Part shown: positions 1 through 9,862 of the stretch, one piece after another | How positions within the stretch are numbered: the stretch's first letter is position 1 | Layout: each line of letters opens with the position of its first letter | Origin: Elephas maximus indicus | Taxonomy: Eukaryota > Chordata > Mammalia > Proboscidea > Elephantidae | DNA: 64,000 bases | Direction of reading: 5' to 3' | NCBI RefSeq assembly: GCF_024166365.1 | Contig: NC_064827.1 | Coordinates: forward strand, 55,580,635 to 55,644,634 | Notes under the pieces: model-generated | The model's input: only the letters and a program-made list of their open reading frames with translations | Databases searched by the model: none | What the model was told of the DNA's origin: nothing | Translations under genes and position numbers: made by a program

Positions 1-1129
1 CCAACTGTGTTCCCAGGAACTGTTCTGGGCTGCTTCCTGCTTCCTGCCTTGCTCCTCACCTCCTTTTGATTCATCTCTTCACTCTGTCATTCACTCAGTA
101 TCCTTTTGTTCCATTGCAACAATTTCAGGCATTGTGCCAGGCACTGGAAACAAGGCAGTGGAAGACAGGCATGGTTCCTGGCTTCATGGTAGCCACAGGC
201 TGGTAGGATATGGAGACAAGTTACCAGGCGATTGAAGTACGGTGGATTTGGGCTTTGTTAGAGACAGTGCTGTGCAGCAGGAGCTTAGAGAAGGCACATA
301 ACTCTGACTGGGGGTGAAGGACAGTGTGTGGAAGACCCTACATGAAGAGGGATCAGGGTGTTGAAAAATATTCCAGGCAGAAAGGACAGTACATACAAAA
401 GCTTCAGGGTAGGAGAAAGTGGGATTTCCTGGTGAGCTGAACAAAGTTAAGATAATAGAGTGAGGATGTGAAGAGAGATATGGAGGGATAGAAAACTAGA
501 GAGGGAGGCACAGACAAGGTAATGCGGGGTTTTGAAGGTTATATTAACTAGTTTGCATTTACTTAGCAACTGATATGAAGTCCTCTTCTCTTGGTTTGAC
601 CCTCATGCCCTTTCTGATTTTTTTTTTCTTTATTATACCTCAGCCCTAGGAACCAGATTCTGTTATCCATCCCCTCGCCTGGTATTCTTGAATGGGTCTG
701 ACCTGAGCCTACTGAAAAGGGACTGAACATAGGCATTTAGACCAATGGAAAGTTGTTAGAATACCCACCCAAGGAATGTGAGACAAAGTCTCACAACATC
801 ACTGGTCCTAAAGAGCATTCTACACATATTCACATTGATTAATGCAGCGCTTTTAATTGGTTCACGGACCTCCTCACTGCTGTTACCACTTCTTTTTTTT
901 CAGAGCTACACTGACACAAGTCCTTTAAAAAAAAATTAACATTTACTTTTTGCCTTTTGAGGAAATCATACACCCATGTGGCAGAGGTAATAGAGGAGAG
1001 AGGGAACTTATTAAAAGTATAGAAGAGGCATTTTCCAAGGTATTAAAATATGAATACAGTCTATTTTTATAAATAAGGGGCTAAACTTAGATTAAAAGAA
1101 TAAGGACTTTGTTATCAAATGAGCTTTGA
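1..1129. other. no gene recognised
   Basis: I see no supported gene here. The short open frame on the minus strand at 184-444 has no recognisable domain. The stretch around 126-230 resembles old dispersed repeats with a GCCAGGCACTGG-like core, but I cannot assign a family. Confidence 0.5.
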
Positions 1130-1227
1130 ACTTTGAATCTCAATTCTTTCCTATCAGCGTTATGACCTTAGGCATGTTAACTAAATCACTGGGTCTCAGC
1201 TTGTCCATTTGTAATATGGAGACAGTA

Positions 1228-2889
1228 TTGAAGAGGTCCAAGCTGTACTGAAGGCACTGGTGAAAAACAAGGCTCCAGGAATTGACAGAATGCCAATTGA
1301 GATGCTTCAACAAATGGATGTCGCACTGCAAGTACTCACTTGTCTATACCAAGAAATCTGGAAGACAGCTACCTGACCAGCTGCCTGGAAGAGATCTGTA
1401 TTTGCCTATTCCCAAGAAAGGTGATCCACCAAATGCAGAAATTATTGAACAGTATTTTTAATATCACACGCAAGTAAAATTTTGCTGAAGATCATTCAAA
1501 ATCAGCTGCAAATGCAGAAATTATTGAACAGTATTATTAATATCACACGCAAGTAAAATTTTGTTGAAGATCATTCAAAATCAGCTGCAAATGCAGAAAT
1601 TATTGAACAGTATTATTAATATCACACGCAAGTAAAATTTTGCTGAAGATCATTTAAAATCAGCTGCTGCAGTATATTGACAGGGAACTGCCAGAAATTC
1701 AAGCTGGATTCAGAAGAGGACGCAGAACCAGAGATAACATTGCTGATGTCACGTGGATCCTGGCTGAAAGCAGAGAATACAAGAAAGATGTTTACCTGTG
1801 TTTTATTGACTATTCAAAGGCTACGTGGATAATAGCAAATTATGAATAACATTGTGAAAAATGGGAATTCCAGAAAACTTAATTGTGATCAAGAAGAACC
1901 TGTACGTAGATCAAGAGGCAGTTGTTCGAAGAGAACAAGGGGATACTGCATGGTTTAAAGTCAGGAAAGGTGTGTGTCAGGGTTGTATCCTTTCACCATA
2001 CCTATTCAATCTGTATGCTGAGCAAATAATCTGAGAAACTGGACTATATGAAGAAGAATGGGGCATCAGGATTCCAGGAAGACTCATTAGCAGCCATTGT
2101 TATGCAGATGACACAACCTTGCTTGCTGAAAGTGAAAAGGACTTGAAGCACTTACTAATGAAGATCAAAGACCACAGCCTTCAGTATGGATTGCACCTCA
2201 ACATAAAACAAAAATCCTCACAACTGGACCAATAAGCAACATCATGATAAATGGGGAAAAGATTGAAGTTGTCAAGGATTTCATTTTACTTGGATCCACA
2301 ATCAACAGCCACGGAAGCAGCAGTCAAGAAATCAAAAGACGCATTGCATTGGGCAAATAAACTGCAAAAGACCTCTTTAAAGTGTCGAAAAGCAAAGATG
2401 TCAACTTGTAGACTAAGCTGAGCTTGACATAAGCCATAGTGTTTTCAGTTGCTTCCTATGCATGTGAAAGCTGGATGATGAATAAAGAAGACCGAAGAAG
2501 AATTGACGCCTTTGAATTGTGGTGTTGGCGAAGAATATTGAATATACCACGGACTGCCAAAAGAACGAACAAATCTGCCTTGGAAGATGTACATCCAGAA
2601 TGCTCCTTAGAAACAAGGATGGCGAGACTATGTCTTATATACTTTGGACATGTTGTCAGGAGGGATCAGACCCTGGAGAAGGGCATCATGCTTGGCAAAG
2701 TACAGGGTCAGCGGAAAAGAGAAAGACCCTCAGTGAGATGGATTGACACAATGGCTGTAGCAATGGGCTTAAATATAACAGTGATTGTGAGGATGGCGCA
2801 GGATCGGGCAGTGTTGTCCACGGGGCCTGTTGTACATAGGGTCGGTATAAGTCGGAACAGATTCTATGGCATGTAACAACAACAACAAT
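1228..2889 (+). mobile_element. RTE-A: 5'-truncated BovB-like RTE LINE, inactive
   Basis: This copy begins inside the reverse-transcriptase coding region and runs to the element's 3' end, finishing in an (AAC)n tail. Recognisable pieces in order are the KNKAPGID motif, the QGCILSPYLFN-type RT motif near 1980-2010, the YADDTTLLAES-type active-site region near 2100-2130, and the C-terminal block with SYACESW and FELWCWRRILNIP (frame open 2439-2876). The frame is broken by stops, small indels and a tandem triplication at 1431-1667. The endonuclease half is absent, so it cannot be autonomous. Direct repeats of 15 bp flank it (1213-1227 and 2890-2904). Family assignment is confident; the exact subfamily name needs a repeat library. 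Confidence 0.9.
1431..1667 (+). repeat. 79-bp tandem repeat, three copies, inside RTE-A
   Basis: A 79-bp unit starting AAATGCAGAAATTATTGAAC occurs three times head to tail (1431-1509, 1510-1588, 1589-1667), with only a few substitutions between units. The other RTE copy here (RTE-C, minus strand, around 17.93-18.03 kb) has the matching sequence once. The array is therefore a local expansion in this copy. Because 79 is not a multiple of three, it breaks the RT frame. Confidence 0.95.
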
Positions 2890-3040
2890 AATATGAAGAC
2901 AGTAAACCTACTTCAAGGACTTGTTGTGTGATTTAGATGAGCATCTCTCTGTGAAATCACCTGGAACAGTGAATGTTGGTTTTTTCTACTCTGCCCCACC
3001 ACACTTCGATCATTTGTGTTTCTGCACTCGTTGATCTCTG

Positions 3041-3240
3041 TTTGTCTCCAAGGGCTGCTGTAACAAAATACCACAACTGAATGGCTTATAAGAACAGAAA
3101 TTTGCTGTTTTAACAGTTCTGGAGCCTGAAATCAGGGTGTCGGCAGGGCCATGTTGTCTCTGACAGCTCTAGGGGAATATCCTTTCTTATCTCTCTCAGC
3201 TTCTCGTAGCACCAAGCGTTCTCTAGAGAACCCTGAAAAA
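3041..3240 (+). repeat. dispersed repeat-like segment, family not assigned
   Basis: The stretch has the familiar mammalian string GGGCTGCTGTAACAAAATAC, then GTGTCGGCAGGGCCATG and a CTCTAGGGGAATATCC segment, typical of a common old interspersed repeat. I cannot name the family from memory with confidence. Confidence 0.4.
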
Positions 3241-3474
3241 GACACCTTTAAACATGTAAAAATCGTTCTTAGCTGGTGAGCCATACAAAAAAACTAAGGT
3301 CTTGATTTGACCCTTTCAGCTTTAGTTCACTAAAGTACTGGTCTAGGCAGTCAAAAAAGCAATCAAGATTTGTAGCATTTGCCAATTTCTGTGGTGTAAA
3401 TAACCCCACTATGGCTGATTTCAGTATCCTAATGCAATATCACAACATGGAATTGGGAAGACATGCACAGTAGC
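3241..3474. other. no gene recognised
   Basis: This is AT-rich sequence between an old repeat and RTE-B. I see no open frame or motif. It may be a diverged part of RTE-B, but I could not align it to RTE-C by eye. Confidence 0.4.
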
Positions 3475-4319
3475 ACACTATTATATGGTATTTTCATCCA
3501 GTGAGGTCCACATGTGTAGTTCATGTTTATATTATCGTATTGTTGAAAAAAAGTATTTCCAATGAAAATGTCATTGATCTTGCAAAATTCTGACCTGTGG
3601 TCTCCATCTCGTTTCTGTCACCAAGGCCAGATTGTCCAACTACAGAGCCTTCTTTTTTTCCAGCTTTCACATTCCAATCACCAGTAATTATCAATGTATC
3701 TTGACTGCATGTTTGATTAATTTCAGACTGAAAAAGCTGGTAAAAACCTTCTGTTTCTTCATCTTTGGCTTTAGTGGTTGGTGCGTAAATTTGAATAATA
3801 GTTGCATTATCTGGTCTTCCTTGTATGTATATAAGTATTATCCTATCTCTGACAGTGCTGTCCTTCTGGATAGATACGAGATATTCTTTTGGACAATGAA
3901 TGTGACACGGTTCCTCTTCAATTTGTCGTTCCTGGCATAGTAGACCATGTGATTGTGTGATTCAGAATGACCAATACCAGTCCATTTCAGCTCACTAATA
4001 TGGAGGATATTGATCTTCAGGTGTCCCATTTCATTTTTGACGGCTTCCAATTTTCCTGGATTCATACTTAATACATATCCATGTTCTGATTATTAATGGA
4101 TGTTTCCAGCTGTTTTGTCTCATTTTGAGTTATGCCGCATTAGCAAATGAAGGTCCTGAAAGCCTTACTCCATCCATGTCATTAAGGTCGACTCTACTGT
4201 GAGGAGGTATCTCTTCCCCAGTCGTCTGAGTGCCTTCTAACCTGACAGCCTTATCTTTTGTGGTATATCAGACAATGTTCTGCTGCTATTCATAAGGTTT
4301 TCAGTGGCCAATGAATTTT
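3475..4319 (-). mobile_element. RTE-B: endonuclease region of an RTE LINE, part 1
   Basis: On the minus strand this encodes part of an RTE apurinic-like endonuclease. The frame at 4065-3838 contains ISELKWTGIG and a VYYARN segment typical of RTE/BovB endonucleases. The same text, in the same order, occurs in RTE-C around 18.96-19.36 kb. The reverse-transcriptase half is missing, so this is a fragment. The upstream part continues at about 12,666-12,840, on the far side of L1-A. Confidence 0.8.
4306..4319. repeat. left target-site duplication of L1-A
   Basis: GGCCAATGAATTTT here pairs with GGCAAATGATTTT at 12,666-12,678. Outside these two sites the RTE-B sequence is continuous, which defines the outer limits of the L1-A insertion. 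Confidence 0.65.
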
Positions 4320-4588
4320 TTTTTTGAATAATTTTTATCGTGCTTTGTTAGCATTTAAGACCCCAGACGCCACTCACCAAAATGGGATGTGGAATGTTTT
4401 CTTAACAGATTTTATTATGCCAATTGACTTAGATGTCCCCTGAAACCATGGCACCCAAAGCCCCGCCCCTGCTACACTGACCTTCGAAGCGTTCAGTTTA
4501 TTCGGGACACTTCTTTGCTTCTGGTTTAGTCCAGTTGTGCTGACCTCTCCTGTATTATGTATTGTCTTTCCCTTCCCCGAAAATATTC
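4320..4588 (-). repeat. second, internally deleted L1 3' UTR copy
   Basis: After an outer poly(T), AATAATTTTTATCGTGCTTTG (the L1 3' terminus) jumps to a block beginning GTTAGCATTTAAGACCCCAG. That block repeats the text found at about 5,255-5,480. It ends at an inner poly(T) at about 4,590, where the complete 3' UTR begins. So the 3' UTR is partly duplicated, with most of its terminal portion deleted in this outer copy. Confidence 0.75.
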
Positions 4589-5603
4589 TTTTTTTTTTTT
4601 ATATAATTTTTATTGTGCTTTAAGTGAAAGTTTACAAATCAGGTCAGTCTGTCACACAAAAACCCATACACACCTTGCTACACACTCCCGATTACTCTCC
4701 CCCTAGTGAGACAGCCCACTCTCTCCCTCCACTCTCTCTTTTCGTTTCCATTTCACCAGCTTCTAACCCCCTCCACCCTCTCATCTCCCCTCCAGGCAGG
4801 AGATGCCAACATAGTCTCAAGTGTCCACCTGATCAAAGAAGCTCACTCCTTACCAGCATCCCTCTCCAACCCATTGTCCAGTCCAATTCATGTCTGAAGA
4901 GTTGGCTTTGGGAATGGCTCCTGTCCTGGGCCAACAGAAGATCTGGGGGCCATGACCACCGGGGTCCCTCTAGTCTCAATCAGAGCATTAAGTCTGGTCT
5001 TATGAGAATTTGGGGTCTGCATCCCACTGCTCTCCTGCTCCCTCAGGGGTTCTCTGTTGTGTTCCCTGTCAGGGCAGTCATCGGTTGTAGCCGGGCACCA
5101 TCTAGTTCTTCTGGTCTCAGGATGATGTGGTCTCTGGTTCATGTGGCCTTTTCTGTCTCTTGGGCTCGTGATTACCTTGTGTCCTTGGTGTTCTTCATTC
5201 TCCTTTGATCCAGGTGGGTTGAGACCAATTGATGCATCTTAGATGGCTGCTTGCTAGCGTTTAAGACCCCAGACACCACTCTTCAACGTGGGATGCAGAA
5301 TGTTTTCTTAATAGATTTTATTATACCAATTTACTTAGATGTCCCCTGAAACCATGGTCCCCAGACTCCTGCCCCTGCTACACTGGCCTTTGAAACATTC
5401 AGTTTATTCCTGAAACTTCTTTGCTTTTGGTTTAGTCCAGTTGTGCTGACCTCCCCTGTATTGTGTGCTGTCTTTCCCATCACCTAAAGTAGTTCTTATC
5501 TACTATCTGATTAGTGAATACCCTTTTCCCACCACCCCTCCCTCCCCCCTCTCGTAACCACAAAAGAATGTTTTCTTCTCAGTTTAAACTGTTTCTCAAG
5601 TTC
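4589..5603 (-). repeat. L1-A 3' UTR
   Basis: The roughly 1-kb 3' UTR ends (left side) with TTTTTATTGTGCTTTAAGTG, the signature 3' terminus also present at 10.28 kb and 57.56 kb. It includes the CTAGCGTTTAAGACCCCAGA block. The open frames in this stretch (for example 4624-5208 on the plus strand) are chance frames, because the equivalent 3' UTR in L1-E shows the same pattern. Confidence 0.85.
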
Positions 5604-8600
5604 TTATAATAGTGGTATTATACAATATATGTCCTTTTGCAACTGACTAATTTCACTCAGCATAATGCCTTCCAGGTTCTTCCGTGTTATGAAATGTTTC
5701 ACAGATTCCTCACTGTTCTTTATCGATGTGTAGTATTCCATTATGTAAATATACCATAATTTATTTATCCATTCATCCATTGATGGGCACATTGGTTGCT
5801 TCCATCTTTTTGCTATTGTATACAGTGCTGGAATAAACATGGATATGCATGTATCTGCTTGTGTAAAGGCTCTTATTTCTCTAGGATATATTCCAAGGAG
5901 TGGGATTGCTGGATCGTATGGTAGTTCTATTTCTAGCTTTTAAGGAAGCATCAAATCGATTTCCAAAGTGGTTGTACCATTTGACATTCTCACCAGCAGT
6001 GTGTAAGTGATCCAATCTCTCCACAGCCTCTCCAACATTTATTATTTTGTGTATTTTGGATTAATGCCAGCCTTGTTGGAGTGAAATGGAATCTCATTGT
6101 AGTTTTGATCTGCATTTCTCTAATGGCTAATGATCGTGAACATTTCCTCATGTATCTGTTAGCTACCTGAATATCTTCTTTAGTGAAGTATCTATTCATA
6201 TCTTTTGCTCATTTTTTAATTGTGTTATTTGTCTTTTTTGCAGTTGAGTTTTTACAGTATCATGTAGATTTTAGAGATCAGGTGCTGATCAGAAACGTCA
6301 TAGCTAAAAACTTTTTCCCAGTCTGTAGGTAGCCTTTTTACTCTTTTGGTGAAGTCTTTGGATGAGCACAAGTGTTTGATTTTTAGGAGCTCCCAGTTAT
6401 CTAGTTTTTCTTCTACATTCTTTATAATGTTTTATATACGGTTTATGCCATGTATTAGGGCTCCTAACGTTGTCCCTATTTTTTTCTTCCATGGTACTTT
6501 TCATTTCAGATTTTATATTTAAGTCTTTGACCCATTTTGAGCTCGTTTTTGTGCATGGAGTGAGGTATGGGTCTTGTTTCATTGTTTTGCAGATGGATAT
6601 CCAGTTATGCCAGTACCATTTGTTAAAAAGACTGTCTTTTCCCCATTTAACTGTTTTGGGGCCTTTGTCAAATATCAGCTGCTCATATGTGCATGGATTT
6701 ATGTCTGGATTCTCAATTCTGTTCCATAGGTCCATGTATCTGTTGTTGTACCAGTACCAGGCTGTTTTGACTACTGTGGCGGTATAATACGTTCTACAAT
6801 CAGGTAAAGTAAGGCCCCCCAGTTTGCTCTTCTTTTTCAGTAATGCCTTATTTATCTGGGGCCTCTTTCCCTACCATATGAAGTTGGTGATTTTTTTCTC
6901 CATCTCATTAAAAAATGTCATTGGGATTTGGATCGGAATTGCATTAAATGTATAGATCGCTTTTGATAGAATAGACGTTTTCACAATGTTTAGTCTTCCT
7001 ATCCAGGAGCAAGATATGTTCTTCTACTTAAGTAAGTCTCTTTTGGTTTCTTGCAGAAGTGTACTGTAGTTTTCTTTGTATAAATCTTTTACATCTCTGG
7101 TAAGATTTATTCCTAAGTATTTTATCTTCTTGGGGGCTAATGTAAATGGCATTGATTTGGTGATTTCCTCTTTGATGTTCTTTTTGTTGCTGTAGAGGAA
7201 TCCAACTGATTTTTGTATGTTTATCTTGTATCCCGATACTCTGCTGAACTTTTCTATTAGTTTCACTAGTTTTCTGGAGGATTCCTTAGGGTTTTCTGCA
7301 TATAAGATCATGTCATCTGCAAATAGAGATACTTTTACTTCTTCCTTGCAAATCTGGGTGCACTTTATTTCTTTATCTAGCCTAATTGCTCTGGCTAGGA
7401 CCTCCAACACAATGTTGAATAAAAGTGGTGATAAAGGGCATCCTTGTCTGGTTCCGGATCTCACTTAGAATGTCTTCAGGCCCTCTCCATTTAGGGTGTT
7501 GTTGGCTGTAGGCTTTGTATAAATGCCCTTTATTATGTTGAGGAATTTTCCTTCTATTCCTATTTTGCTGAGAGTTTTTCTCATGAATGGGTGTTGAGCT
7601 TTGTGAAATGCCTTTTCTGCGTCAATTGATAAAATCATGTGATTCTTGTCTTTTGTTTTATTTATGTGGTGGGTTACATTAATTGTTTTTCTAATGTTGA
7701 ACCATCCCTGCATACCTGGTATGAATCCCACTTGGTTATGGTGAATTATTTTTTTGATGTGCTATTGAATTCTATTGGCTAGAATTTTGTTGAGGATTTT
7801 TACATCTGCATTCATGGGGGATATAGGTCTATAATTTTCTTTTCTTGTGGTGTCTTTACCTGGTTTTGGTATCAGGGATATGGTGGCTTCATTGAGTGAG
7901 TTTGGTAATATTGCGTCCTTTTCTATGCTATGAAATACCTTTAGTAGTAGTTGTGTTAACTCTTCTCTGAAAGTTTGGTAGAACTGTGCAGTGAAGACGT
8001 CCGGACCAGGGCTTTTTTTGTTGGGAGTTTTTTGATTACCTTTTCAATCTCTTCTTTTGTTATGGGTCTATTTAGTTGTTCTACCTCTGTTTGTGTTAGT
8101 TTAGTTAGGTAGTGTGTTTCTAGGAATTCTTCCATTTCTTTTAGGTTTTCAAATTTGAGTAGTTTTTCATAGTAATCTGATATGATTCTTTTAATTTCGG
8201 TTGTGTCTGTTGTAATATCGCCCACCTCATTTCTTATTTTGGTTATATGCTTCCTCTCCTGTTTTTCTTTTGTCAGTTTGGCCAGTGGTTTATCAATTTT
8301 GTTGATTTTTTCAAAAAACCAGCTTTTGGTCTTGTTAATTCTTTCAGTTGTTTTTCTGTTTTCTATTTCATTTAGCTCAGCTCTAATTTGTATTATTTGT
8401 TTTCTTCTGTTGCCTGTGGGTTTCTTTTGTTGCTCTGTTTGTATTTGTTCAAGTTGTAGGGATAATTCTTTGATTTTACCTCTTTTTTCTTTTTGTATGT
8501 GTGCATTTATTGATCTAAATTGGCCTCTGAGCACTGCTTTTGCTGTGTCCCAAAGGTTCTGATAGGAAGTGTTTTCATTCTCATTGGATTCTCTGAATTT

Positions 8601-9409
8601 TTTTATTCCATCCTTAATGTCTTCTATAATCCAGTCTTTTCTGAGCAGGGTATTGTCCAGTTTCCAAGTTTTTGATTTCTTTTCCAGCTTTTTCTGTTAT
8701 TGATTTCCACTTTTATGGCCTATGGTCAGAGAAGATGCTTTGTAATATTTCAGTGTTTTGGATCTTGCTAAGTCTTGCGTTATGACCTAATATGTGGTCT
8801 AGTCTAGAGAATGTTCCATGTGCATTGGAAAGGAAAGTATAGTTGGTTGCTGTTGGGTGGAGTGTTCTGTATATGTCTACGAGGTCAAGTTGGTTGATTG
8901 TGGCATTTAGATCTTCCGTGTCTTTATTGAGCTTCTTTCTGGATGTCCTGTCCTTCACCGAAATTGGTGTGTTGAAGTCTCCTACTATTATTGTGGAGCT
9001 GTCTATCTCACTTTTCAATGCTGATAGAGTTTTTTTAGTATATCTTGCAGCCCTGTCATTGGGTGCATAAATATTTAATATGGTTATGTCTTCTTGGTGT
9101 GTTGTCCCTTTAATCATTATATAGTGTCCTTCTTTATCCTTTCTGATGGATTTAACTTTAAAGTCTATTTTGTCAGAAATTAATATTGCCACTCCTGCTC
9201 TTTTTTGATTGTTGTTTGCTTTATATATATTTTTCCATCCTTTGAGTTTTAGTTTTTTTGTGTCTCTAAGTCAAAGGTGTGTCTCTTGCAGGCAGCATAT
9301 AGACGGATCTTGTTTCTTAATCCATTCTGCCACTCTCTCTCTTTATTGGTGCATTTAGTCCATTTACATTCAGGGTAATTATGGATAGGTATGAATTTAG
9401 TGCTATCAT
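5604..9409 (-). pseudogene. L1-A ORF2 (endonuclease / reverse transcriptase), broken
   Basis: The span of about 3.8 kb, or about 1,270 codons, is the usual ORF2 length. The start is the ATG at 9409-9407, followed by IITLNVNGLNAPIK, the expected N-terminus. Endonuclease motifs follow: QETHL near 9.28 kb, GDFN and SDH in the frame 9192-8713. The reverse-transcriptase FADDMILY motif lies in the frame 7464-7024 and is intact there. [16 protein letters not shown] zinc-knuckle-like motif lies in 6199-5990, and the C-terminal block in 5840-5604. The frame is split into at least seven open pieces by stops and frameshifts, so it makes no full protein. In an active L1 this protein nicks DNA and copies L1 RNA at the nick. 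Confidence 0.92.
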
Positions 9410-9645
9410 TTTGATGTCTTTTTTTGTGTGTTGACAGTTTCTTTTTCCAGCATGATTTTATGTGCTGAGTAGATTTTCTTTATATATCGTCCTTTCCTCA
9501 CATTTGTTGTTGTTGATTTTGTTTCTGCTGAGTCTGTATTTTTCCCTTGTATTTTATTTTGATGAGTAGGATAGCTTGTCTCGTTTGTGGTTACCTTATT
9601 ATTTACCCCTATTTTTCTAAATTTAAAACTATCTTTTATTTCTTT
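9406..9645 (-). other. 79-codon open frame in the L1-A inter-ORF spacer
   Basis: Between a TAA at 9648-9646 and a TGA at 9408-9406 the minus strand is open for 79 codons. The peptide is lysine-rich and includes FRKIGVNNKVTTNETSY and QNKIQGKN. Its TGA overlaps the ORF2 start codon as ATGA. The frame has no early ATG. The same frame is open in L1-E (63,501 to about 63,270). It could be a former C-terminal extension of ORF1, a small third ORF, or neutral spacer. Confidence 0.45.
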
Positions 9646-9862
9646 TTATCGCCATATCTTCCTCTCTATATGGAAGGTGTATGATTACATTTCTTAGTCC
9701 CTCTTTATTATCTTAATGTTGTCTCCTTTTATATAACAACATTGCTGTCATGCTTTTGGGGCTTTGTTTTTTTTTAATAATCTTTGTCTTTTTGGATTTC
9801 CCTGTCTGGATTGACTTCTGGTTGCTCTGCCCAGTGTTCTAGTCTTGGGTTCATACCTGATA

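Larger units (their letters stand above)
1130..2977 (+). repeat. MIR SINE split by an RTE insertion
   Basis: The left half (about 1130-1227) has the MIR core order: a TATGACCTTAGGCATGTTAA-like segment, then a pyrimidine-rich stretch and TTGTAATATGGAGACA. The right half (about 2890-2977) resumes with the MIR 3' portion (TTGTTGTGTGATTTAGATGAG). RTE-A lies between them, so the MIR is older. The insertion duplicated AATATGGAGACAGTA (1213-1227) as AATATGAAGACAGTA (2890-2904), with one mismatch. Confidence 0.75.

Noticed and set aside
4624..5208. 194-codon open frame on the plus strand
   Set aside because: It lies antisense in the L1-A 3' UTR, and the equivalent chance frame occurs in the L1-E 3' UTR (57,577-58,074). 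No protein features.
8182..8562. 126-codon hydrophobic frame that looks like a membrane protein
   Set aside because: It is the antisense of L1 ORF2. Lysine- and glutamate-rich coding reads as leucine/serine/phenylalanine-rich on the other strand.
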